Assembly (NCBI RefSeq): GCF_050624435.1
Contig: NC_134545.1
Location: forward strand, 86,084,063-86,148,062
Length of the DNA: 64,000 bases
From: Tenrec ecaudatus
Lineage: Eukaryota; Chordata; Mammalia; Afrosoricida; Tenrecidae
Reading direction: 5' to 3'
The notes beneath the pieces were generated by a model. That model was not told where the DNA came from and did no database searches. It was given only the letters and a program-made list of their open reading frames with translations. Shown piece by piece: positions 56,620 to 64,000 of this stretch. A program made the translations under genes and the position numbers. Positions within the stretch are counted from its first letter, which is position 1. The number at the start of each line of letters is the position of its first letter.

Positions 56620-56740
56620 AGGTTCCATTAGGACAGAATTATTGTCCCTTTTCATTTTTTTATCTGAAGTGCCTAGAACAGTGCTTATATCTGGAGGTGA
56701 TAGATTAATAAGCACTTGTAGAATGATGATTAAAGCATAA
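56620..56740 (+). repeat. L2 3' end
   Basis: CTAGACTGTAGGTTCCATTA, AGTGCCTAGAACAGTGCTTA and ATTAATAAGCACTTGTAGAA follow the L2 3' end. Confidence 0.7.
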
Positions 56741-56799
56741 CAGTTGAACATTTTTAGCATCATTCACTTACGAAAATTGCTTTAGCAAAGCTTTTTTTT

Positions 56800-56992
56800 T
56801 GGTAATTGGGTTTTTAAAATCATTTTCTTGGAGCCTCATATAACTCTTATCACAATCCATATGTCCATCCACTGTGTCCAGCACATTTGTACATTTGTTG
56901 CCCTCATCATTCTTAAAATATTTGCTTTCTATTTGAGCCCTTGGTATCAGCTCATTTCCCCCTTCACTTCCTGCTCCCCCACCCCCAGTGAA
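56800..56992 (-). mobile_element. L1 3' end, family A, short
   Basis: AAAATCATTTTCTTGGAGCC to TTGGTATCAGCTC and a C-rich tract. TAGCAAA flanks both sides loosely, so the TSD is uncertain. Confidence 0.8.
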
Positions 56993-57674
56993 CCTAGCAA
57001 AAAGTTCTTCTTGATACTTCTTCCTATATACAGCAGCAGTATTGGTAAAATGATTCTGCAGGAGAAAGAAGTTTTTTGAAATTCGTATTCTAGTCTTTCC
57101 ATTCCTTGCTCTTCCTAATATGAGAATTTCTACCACTGAGAATGACAGAGAGACCGGAAAGTAGTATAAGTAATTCTAATTCTAAGGAGCTAAAGAAGTA
57201 AATGGAAGATGTGGATTGGCAGGGAGAGAGGGTGAAGGGAATCGCAAGTTCAAAGACCTGGAAAGAAGTAAGATGGTATTTCAACAAAATATTAAATATT
57301 AAAGTAGTTAATTAGAGCACCAAGGCCAGTGAATATAGTGAGCTGATGTAGTTAAGTCAGTGGAGAAAGGTCACATTGATTGAGTACTTGGATTTCACAC
57401 AATAGATACAGGGAACATTATGAATTATTGTAGAAAGTGAGCTGAAAGTAGAAAGTAAAAACTTGATGTGAAGAAACATTAGAAACAGTGGACAAAGAAA
57501 GTGTTCTATACTGAGGAGGTTAGCTCTAGGTCTGCTTGGCATGTTATTTAGTAATGTGTCCAACGATAAACACCCTCCTTTGAGGTCTCCATTTTATAAC
57601 CCTAGGAGTGCAAGGACGCCAGGCAGAGTTCAGCACTAGGAAGCGATAGGCCAGGGGTCTTAAAAATCCAAACT
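56993..57674. other. No recognised feature
   Basis: Purine-rich intronic sequence, 57120-57500. No repeat or gene assigned. Confidence 0.35.
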
Positions 57675-57985
57675 TGGGAACCAATTACAAGGATCTACAT
57701 ATAACCTCCTACCTGGGGGATGGACAACAGAAAAGTGGGTGAAGGGAGACGCCAGTGTAAATTATGACAAAATAATAATGATTTATAAATTATCAAGGGT
57801 TCATGAGGGAGGGGGGAGCATGGAGGGAGGGGGAAAATGAGGAGCTAACATTAAGGGCTCAGTAGAAAGCAAATGTTTCGAGAATGATGATGGCAACAAA
57901 TGTACAAATGTGCTTGACATTAATGGATGTATGTATGGATTGTGATAAGAGTTGTATGAGCCCCAATAAAATTATTTTTTTAATG
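57675..57985 (+). mobile_element. L1 3' end on the + strand
   Basis: GGGAACCAATTACAAGGATC, GTGGGTGAAGGGAGACG, the polypurine tract near 57810-57836 and AGCCCCAATAAAATTATTTT give the sense-strand order. No clear TSD. Confidence 0.88.
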
Positions 57986-58127
57986 TAAAACAGATGATTC
58001 CTGGACAATATTAATCAATGTCATTTTTTAAAAGAAAAGTAATTGGTGTGCATCATGAGTCATGATTATACATTTATGTAAACTGCCTTTGGCTAATAAA
58101 CATGGAGGATAAAAATGAAAAAAAAAA

Positions 58128-58240
58128 ATCCAAACAAATCCACTGCCATCAAGTCAATTCTAACCCATCACTTTCCTTTGGAGCAGCTCGTGGGTTTGAA
58201 CCATAGACCAATGCCTAACCCACAACACAACCAGTGTACC
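58128..58240 (-). repeat. AfroSINE, partial
   Basis: CACTGCCATCAAGTCAATTC, GCTCGTGGGTTTGAACCATA and CCTAACCCACAACACAACCA, reversed. Confidence 0.82.
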
Positions 58241-58777
58241 TTCCCCACTTATTCTTGACATCAATTGCTTTAATTATAAAACAAGGATAATGAATGACTT
58301 TGAAAGCAGAGGTCTAGACCAGATCATCCTATAGAGTCCTTTGCAATATTACTATTCGTATAGCTAGTGTGAACAATGAGTACCGCATTTTATTTTCTAA
58401 TATTAATTCCTGTAGTTGAGCGTTTTAAGAGGTCAAAAGTTTATGATGATATTAAATGTTTTAAAGCATACAATTAAAAGTTTGGTATTACATGAACTTA
58501 ATGCTAGATTTCAAAATATACTTGCCCATTTTTATCTTATGATTTAGGCATAGTTGTTACTGGTCTGTAATAGCACTTGATAGAGAAAGTTCAGCTAGAG
58601 ATACTCACTTTTATAAAAACATGAAACATACAACAAAAACCTGAAAAATGTAAAACCTTTTTCAAAGAAGATAATCTTTTACAAAGCCACAGGAACAATA
58701 ACCTTGATGTTGTCTACTTAGCATCACTAGAACTCATAATTCCTACCTTTTTTCTTTTGACTACTGAATAAACAATA

Positions 58778-58835
58778 AAACCAAAACCCAAACTCACTGC
58801 CATTGGGTTGATTCTAACTCAGAGCCATCCTCTAG
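58778..58835 (-). repeat. AfroSINE fragment
   Basis: ACCCAAACTCACTGCCATTG then GTTGATTCTAACTCAGAGCC: only the reversed 3' tail is left. Confidence 0.75.
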
Positions 58836-59552
58836 ACTTATGTACATTTGTGTTCACACATGCTTTAATTTTGTCAAGAAGCTTTAATACCAGTGATTTT
58901 ATATGGGTTTCTCACCCTATCTGTTTTTATTTTCCTTGGGTTGCTTTTTTGGCCCTCCCTGTTCCTTTTAATCCACCTGGGAAGATGGAGGGGCAGCTGC
59001 TATGGCAACCCTATATTTTGATTATTGAGCTGCAGTCTCACAAGATAGATAAAACTTAGGCAAACTCTGCAGAGTTGGTTGCTATTCAAATCATGGGGTT
59101 ACAGTACTTTCTTTTCCTTCTGCCTTCTAATAAAACCTAATTTTCCAGTGGCATTTAAAAAAGTTATAATGTACAATATTGAAATGCTGCCATAAATATT
59201 TCCCTTTCTATCTAGTATGCATGATAGTTCATTTTGTGGCGGATATATGGGGGATGGCTTGAGGTGCATAGAGGAAAAAAATTTATAACTTGGGTTAAAA
59301 TGGAAATTTCATTTATATACATATACAAGAGAAAATGAACGATTTTTTTTCTGTTAAATAGTTGACTTTTTGACTTGTTGATACCTTTTTTTCTTTTCTT
59401 GATATTGGGCCACTAGTGTCCCTTATTTCTTTCAGGGTTAGAACCAGTAAGTAGTATGTTTTTTGAAGGCGTTTCTTTCATAATGGCCAGCTACAACTGG
59501 GCTAATGCATTTCAACTAAGCTCTGAGAGTTCCTGTAATCTGTGCCATCCTG
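58836..59552 (+). other. BTRC: Intron 1 immediately upstream of BTRC exon 2
   Basis: About 0.7 kb with no transposon recognised. It leads directly into the acceptor region; splicing enhancers cannot be judged by eye. Confidence 0.45.
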
Positions 59553-59592
59553 TCTCATACTGTCCCATCTCATAGTTGTCCTCTCTCTGCAG
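59553..59592 (+). promoter_or_regulatory. BTRC: 3' splice site of BTRC exon 2
   Basis: The acceptor is a C/T-rich tract (59577-59588) followed by TGCAG ending at 59592. Two CTCAT branch-point candidates have their A at 59572 and 59557, which is 21 and 36 bases before the exon. This is an ordinary U2-type site. Confidence 0.85.
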
Positions 59593-59700
59593 TGCTCTAT
59601 GCCCAGGTCTCTGTGGCTGGGCTGCTCCAGCCTGGCGGACAGCATGCCTTCGCTGCGATGCCTGTATAACCCAGGGACTGGCGCATTCACAGCTTTCCAG
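59593..59700 (+). CDS. BTRC: BTRC (beta-TrCP1) coding exon 2, cassette exon
   Basis: BTRC is the F-box/WD40 subunit that brings phosphodegron substrates such as beta-catenin and I-kappa-B to the SCF (SKP1-CUL1-RBX1) ubiquitin ligase. This exon has 108 bases, read in phase 0 as 36 open codons. It begins CSMPRSLWLGCSS and ends RCLYNPGTGAFTAFQ. From memory this is residues 17-52 of the 605-residue human isoform; the one difference I notice is Phe for Leu at about residue 48. The exon lies upstream of the dimerisation, F-box and WD40 regions and has no known domain. Being symmetric (0-0), it can be skipped without a frameshift, which gives the 569-residue isoform in human. It is bounded by AG at 59591-59592 and GT at 59701-59702. 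Neither the 16-codon first exon nor exon 3 is in the window. The match is sequence recognition; inclusion in mRNA here is inferred. Confidence 0.95.
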
Positions 59701-59706
59701 GTACTT
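59701..59706 (+). promoter_or_regulatory. BTRC: 5' splice site of BTRC exon 2
   Basis: CAG|GTACTT across the exon end is a GT donor. It is close to consensus upstream of the junction but has C rather than G at intron position +5, so it is of moderate strength. That fits an exon that is sometimes skipped. Confidence 0.8.
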
Positions 59707-60510
59707 TCTCTGTCTCTGTGGGTTATTTGCGGGCATTAGTGTGTGTCTAATTCATTAGTGTGCGTCCCTCTACTTTCCCATGCTTCATGTATGCTCACTA
59801 TTTCTTCTTCATATTGCCTGTATTTCACATGATTCAGTACCCTTTTAGTGACTGATTTTTAATGTAGATCCAGACAGATCCATTCTTAAGACGTTGATGT
59901 TATGATTGGTTTGCTAAAATTGATATAGCATAACCTGAATGTTGGTTTTCAGATCTATCAGAAATAGTAAGTTTTAAATTAGTCTTAATATGTGATACTT
60001 TCTCTGGAGCTACATAAAACCATTCACTGCAATTCATGAATTACAACCAGTTACTTGAATATCTTATGTTTTTCTTGTGATTATTGTTGTCACCATATCT
60101 TGTTTTGTAAGAGCGAAACTTTAATTTTTATCTTGGTTAATGGATCTCGTTTCAAATTGGAAAGGCTTGAAACAGTCCGTTGGTCTGGCATGGATCAACT
60201 GAAAGTTTCTGTCCACCTTTCTCATAAACCATTTGTCAGTCCAGGGTGTGAGAGTAACTAAGAAAGAGGAATGGGAAAGTTGTAGAAGAAATTGTAAGAA
60301 AGCCTGGTGCCTAGTGCTTTTGGACTCCATCTGAAGCATTTTCTGTCCATTTCAGGCATTTAAGATTTATGATTAGCATTTGAATGTATTACGCATTTTT
60401 TAAACCTGTGTATATTATCTTCTAGCTGGAAGAGTATCAGAGACAAGCTGAAAGCAATTGTTCGAATACTTATGATTAAGTTTTAGTTAAATGAAGGGAT
60501 GTTCAGTATT
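59707..60510 (+). other. BTRC: Intron 2 immediately downstream of BTRC exon 2
   Basis: No transposon recognised. A short direct repeat CATTAGTGTG occurs near 59735 and 59753. Confidence 0.45.
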
Positions 60511-60511
60511 C

Positions 60512-60710
60512 CCTGGGAGGTGCAAATAGTTAATGCTCTCAGTTTCGAACTGAAAGGTTAGAGTTTCATGTCTATTTGTAGTTGCCTCAAGGAAGAGACC
60601 AGGCAATCTACTTCCAGAAAGAGCAACCATTGAAAGCCCAGTGGAGTCAATTTCTACTCTGACACACATAAGGTTGGCGTAAGTCATAATCAACTTGACA
60701 GCAACTTTAA
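60512..60710 (+). repeat. AfroSINE
   Basis: CCCTGGGAGGTGCAAATAGT, CAGTTTCGAACTGAAAGGTT (B-box region) and AATCAACTTGACAGCAAC in order. The tRNA-derived head resembles a different AfroSINE subtype. Confidence 0.72.
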
Positions 60711-60864
60711 ATTTTTTAGAAGAGTTCCATATTCCTGAATTGTGCTAATAGTTGCCAGACTTCAGCGATACTTTTTAGTGAATGGAGATTTACATTCGTC
60801 CTTTACAAATGTAATATGCTTTTTTTGCTTATACTATGAGCAACAATGTAGTAAAGTCGTTACA

Positions 60865-60950
60865 TACAGGGTATACATGTTGAGCAAGTCATTTCACTTC
60901 TCTGATCCTCATTTTCCTTATCTATAGTTAAAGATTATAGTAAGGCCATG
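60865..60950 (+). repeat. MIR core
   Basis: GAGCAAGTCATTTCACTTCT then GATCCTCATTTTCCTTATCT is unmistakable MIR text. Confidence 0.78.
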
Positions 60951-61069
60951 CAGTAAATTGCTACTGATTTTATTGTCATCATCATTAACATTATTGAGAC
61001 TATTAGTAGTAGTAAATCTTGATCAATAGACTGATTATATTTTCAGAAGGGAAGTATCTTGTAGCATAT

Positions 61070-61265
61070 ATCATATTGGCACTCTGGTTGCCAACTTGTG
61101 GCAGCCCCACAGTTGTCAGAGGAGAGCTGTGCACTGTAATTGTGTCATGGCTGTGACTGCTCAGAAGCAAGTCATCTGATCTGGCCTTTCTTCGCTGATG
61201 CCTCAAGGGCGGCTTGAACTGCCAACCTTCTGGTTAGTAGCTCTATGCTTTATATCCAGGGATTC
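61070..61265 (-). repeat. AfroSINE variant
   Basis: GTGTCATGGCTGTGACTGCT, CTTGAACTGCCAACCTTCTG and TATCCAGGGATTCC define a variant with a different tail from the common AfroSINE. Confidence 0.72.
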
Positions 61266-61491
61266 CTAGAGGAATTCATTGTCTAGCCTAATTTTTTTTT
61301 AACCTTTTAGGGGCATGAACTCCTTTGAGGGTATGAGAAGAACTATGAATCTTAGAATAATATACATATAAGTGAATTTTTATTATTTATTATATATGAT
61401 TATTATATTTATACTTTTATTTTTTTAGACATTTAACGAGAAGAGAAATAAAATTCTAAGTAAAAATATATGTAGAAATACATGACCTTAG

Positions 61492-62010
61492 GAAAAAACT
61501 TTTATTCAATACTTTTTTGGGGGGCTCTTATAGCTCTTATCATAATTCATACATATATCCATTGTGTCAAGCACATTTGTACATATGTTGCCATCATCAT
61601 TTTCAAAGCATTTTCTTAGCCCTTGCTATTAGCTCCTCATATTTCCTCTCCCTCCATGAACCCTTGATAAGTTATAAATTATTATTTTCATATCTTACAT
61701 CATCCGCTGTCTCCCTTCACCCACTTTTCTGTTGTTTGTCCCCCTGGGAGGGGGTTATATGTCGATCCTTGTGATTGATTCTCCCTTTCTACCCACCCCC
61801 ACCCCCACCCCCTCTTCCCCCCTCCCCTCTTGGTATCTCCTATTCTCATTATTGGTCCTGAGGGGGTTATTTGTCTTGGATTCCCTGTGTTGTGGGCTCT
61901 TATCTGTAGCAGTGTATATGTTCTGGTTTAGTCAAATGTGTAAGGTAGAATTGAGGTCATGATGTGGGGAGGAAGCATTAAAGATCTAGAGGAAGGTATA
62001 TTTCATCAGT
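61492..62010 (-). mobile_element. L1 3' end, family A, 0.5 kb
   Basis: TACTTTTTTGGGGGGCTCTT opens it. The perfect 10-bp TSD ATGACCTTAG occurs at 61482-61491 and 62011-62020. Landmarks continue to AGATCTAGAGGAAGG. Confidence 0.92.
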
Positions 62011-62223
62011 ATGACCTTAGAAAATGAATGTGTCAAGAGTAGAGAGTAATTTTAGCGAAATCTTGAGCTAAGTTAGCCATATGATATTTTAAAATTAGCT
62101 AGAGGCCCCTGACAAATTTTGCTGGGGGCTGAATTCAGAATTGCTTGAAATTGCTTGAGATTGAATTCTATAGAAATAATGTATTATTTAAGAATGCCTA
62201 CTAAATTTTACTACTTACTAAGC

Positions 62224-62496
62224 CATTGGTTCTTAATGCCACAACCCTTTAATACAGTTCCTCATGTTGTGGTGACCCCCAACTATAAAATTCTTTTCTT
62301 TTTTTAAAAAAACATTTTATTAGGGGCTCATACAACTCTTGTCACAATCGCCCCTCAATTATTTTCATTGCTACTTCATAACTATAGTTTTGCTACTTCA
62401 TAACTATAGTTTTGCTACTGTTAAGAATTGGGCAACCCCTGTGAAAGGGTCTTTTGGCTCCCAAAGGGCTCTCAGCCCATAGGTTGAGAACCGCTG
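62224..62496 (+). mobile_element. SPIN hAT MITE carrying an L1 tail
   Basis: CATTGGTTCTTAATGCC at the left (with a small deletion) and GGTTGAGAACCGCTG at the right. Inside, a 22-bp unit with ACTTCATAACTATAGTTTTG is repeated in tandem (near 62386-62428). An L1 B fragment interrupts it. The TSD is not clear. Confidence 0.88.
62299..62356 (-). mobile_element. L1 family B, 58-bp extreme truncation, in SPIN
   Basis: AAAAAACATTTTATTAGGGG and CTCATACAACTCTTGTCACA: only the last bases and tail of L1 B. The flanks AATTCTTTTC (62289-62298) and AATTATTTTC (62357-62366) match 9 of 10. Confidence 0.85.
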
Positions 62497-62654
62497 AAAA
62501 GCAAAATGTTAGATGAAACGAAAACAACAACAACAACAACAAAAAACCAACATTGCTACTAGGGTTCCCGTTCCTCTGTGCACAGGTTTATTTCCAACAG
62601 AAGTGCATTTAAATTTGCCTCTGCAGACAAGTTCTCTCAGTAATATACTTGATA

Positions 62655-62865
62655 CAGTCTCGGTGAAAACCAAACCACTTGCCATTGAGTTGATTGTGCC
62701 TCATAGAGGCCCTATCAGACCAGTAGAACTGCTCCCTCGGGATTTTGAGGCTGCAAATCTTTGCGAGCACAAAAATGCCTGATTATTCTCCTGTGGAGTA
62801 GTTGGCAGGTTTGGACAGCTGATTTTGCACTCAACTCTTAATTTACTATGCCATCAGGGTTCCTT
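62655..62865 (-). repeat. AfroSINE
   Basis: GAAAACCAAACCACTTGCCA, TTGAGGCTGCAAATCTTTGC and CTATGCCATCAGGGTTCC in order. Confidence 0.88.
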
Positions 62866-63035
62866 AGGTGCCTTAAAAAAAAATAGATGCACCATGCATA
62901 GGAAACAGCCAATTTTGAGGTCGGGGCTGATAGCAAAAATTTTAACAAAACGGACATCTTCCTAAATCATTGAAACATTGAAAAAAGTAAGTGAGAATGT
63001 CACCCATCCCACATAACACCATAAAACAACAGTTT

Positions 63036-63297
63036 GGTTTTATAAAATCATTTTATTGGGCAATCGTACAACTCATCACAATCCACACATACATCCTTTG
63101 TGTCAAGCACATTTGTATACTTGTTGCCTTCATCATTCTCAAAACATTTGCTTTCCACTTGAATCCTTGGTATCAACTCCTCATTTTTCCCTCCTTCCCC
63201 GCTCCCCTCTCCCACATGAGCCCTTGATAATTTATAAATTATTATTATTTTGTCATATCTTACACTGTCCGATGTCTCCCTTCGCCCAATTTTCTGT
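63036..63297 (-). mobile_element. L1 3' end, family A
   Basis: AAAATCATTTTATTGGGCAA to CCCTTCGCCCAATTTTC. The TSD is AAACAACAGTTT (63024-63035) / AAACAACAGCTT (63298-63309). Confidence 0.9.
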
Positions 63298-63309
63298 AAA
63301 CAACAGCTT

Positions 63310-64000
63310 TTAAATGGGCTAAACATTTGAAGGATGCTCGGTAAGAATTCCGGTGAGACAAGAGAGGGCAGACCATCAATTTCGCTTATACGCATGTACA
63401 CACATACACTTGAACAAATTTAGTTTGTGTTTCACTCTGACAATTTTTATTATAAAAGTATAGAGTCAAAAAATTTAATGTGGGAAATATAGAGAAATGA
63501 AAAGGAAAAAGCATCCCTTTAATAGTTCTATGTTGCATATTGCTACTTCACTGATAGTAGTACTTTTTGAATTATAAACTATGGCATTTTTGCTTAATTT
63601 CTACATGTCAACTGGTTTTTGAGGCGCTCTTATCTCAAGACTAGTTTGCCCACATGATTGTAAATTGAACCAAGTTTAATATTCTATTCCATTCTGCTGT
63701 CTTAAATTGAGGCACAGAACAAGCAAGGCGAGGCTCACCAAGCCATTTATCCCTCCGCCCTTCAGTTAATCATACTTGTGTTTATTGGCCAGGCTGGCAC
63801 AATAAACTATTGCAATCCACCCCTTGCCAACCTGGCACCTGTATACAATTCTTTACCCATACATACTTATATAATTTCCAGATATTAATGAAATCACACT
63901 TATACTTATCATCTATCATACATATAAATGAAAACACACTGAGTCAAATTATATGTGATATATCATACTTGAACAAAGGAAATATATGCAATAATCACAT
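63310..64000. other. No recognised feature
   Basis: Intronic sequence to the window end; no gene or repeat assigned. Confidence 0.4.

Larger units (their letters stand above)
1..59592 (+). other. BTRC: BTRC intron 1 (3' part)
   Basis: This is everything upstream of the recognised exon. No coding sequence for the first 16 residues and no CpG-rich first exon is present, so the intron starts outside the window and exceeds 59.6 kb. It is mostly transposon-derived; the largest repeat-poor block is 36846-41874. Confidence 0.85.
59701..64000 (+). other. BTRC: BTRC intron 2 (5' part)
   Basis: Sequence following the donor site. No match to the next BTRC exon was found, so the intron runs past the window end. 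It holds an AfroSINE, a MIR, an AfroSINE variant, two L1 3' ends and a SPIN with a nested L1. Confidence 0.8.

Noticed and set aside
58080..58130. Processed-pseudogene 3' end (AATAAA then A run)
   Set aside because: No upstream mRNA-like sequence or TSD was recognised, and the A-run leads straight into a reversed AfroSINE.
59502..59736. Open frames on the minus strand over the BTRC exon
   Set aside because: Shadows of the + strand coding exon, which has splice sites and a protein match.
1..64000. Novel multi-gene or defence-like system
   Set aside because: Vertebrate intronic DNA with one exon; nothing resembles an operon, array or clustered genes.

Overview
This is 64 kb of a placental mammal genome, almost certainly an afrotherian and most likely a tenrec (Echinops telfairi or a close relative). 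Three things point there. tRNA-derived AfroSINE copies occur on both strands throughout. Young LINE-1 3' ends of a type I do not know from other mammals dominate the window. There are also six copies of the hAT transposon SPIN ('space invader'), which among afrotherians is, as far as I recall, reported only from tenrec.

The only protein-coding sequence I can support is one 108-bp exon at 59593-59700 on the + strand, with a consensus acceptor, polypyrimidine tract, branch-point candidates and a GT donor. Its 36 codons match residues 17-52 of the long isoform of BTRC (beta-TrCP1), the F-box/WD40 substrate receptor of the SCF ubiquitin ligase. It is the symmetric cassette exon that separates the 605- and 569-residue human isoforms. 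Positions 1-59592 are therefore the 3' part of BTRC intron 1, and 59701-64000 the start of intron 2. No other exon, RNA gene or CpG-island promoter was recognised.

The introns are built from layered transposons. The oldest layer is MIR, L2, old L1M, MLT1/MST LTRs, Tigger-type DNA elements and RTE (BovB-like) LINEs. Next come older afrotherian L1 3' UTRs (my labels D and C), AfroSINEs and one solo LTR. The youngest layer is tenrec L1 (my labels A, A2 and B) and hAT elements (SPIN, an OC1-like element and a palindromic MITE). Many insertions keep readable target-site duplications (TSDs), so nesting gives an order: B went into A, into C and into SPIN; SPIN went into A, A2, RTE and AfroSINE. 'L1' strand here means the LINE's own sense strand; on the + strand the minus copies appear as a T-run, then ATTTTATT, then a C/T-rich tract.

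Layout. 1-2 kb: a 1.9-kb L1. 2-10 kb: old repeats, one SPIN and unique DNA. 10-14.6 kb: MIRs, stacked L1s and a solo LTR. 15-25.3 kb: large L1 A/A2 copies, one carrying a SPIN. 25.3-32.7 kb: tandem old L1s, then an RTE hit by a hAT MITE and doubly nested L1s. 33.4-36.5 kb: a 2.1-kb L1 B and an L1 A with a SPIN. 36.8-41.9 kb: the most repeat-poor block, holding two perfect RFX X-box motifs. 41.9-46.3 kb: an old L1 broken by SINEs, an OC1-like hAT and the longest SPIN. 46.6-58.8 kb: LTRs, a broken RTE and L1s. 59.6 kb: the BTRC exon. 60-64 kb: mixed repeats. Nearly all L1s are antisense to BTRC while SINEs are balanced, as expected inside a transcribed gene. I found no undescribed multi-gene system.
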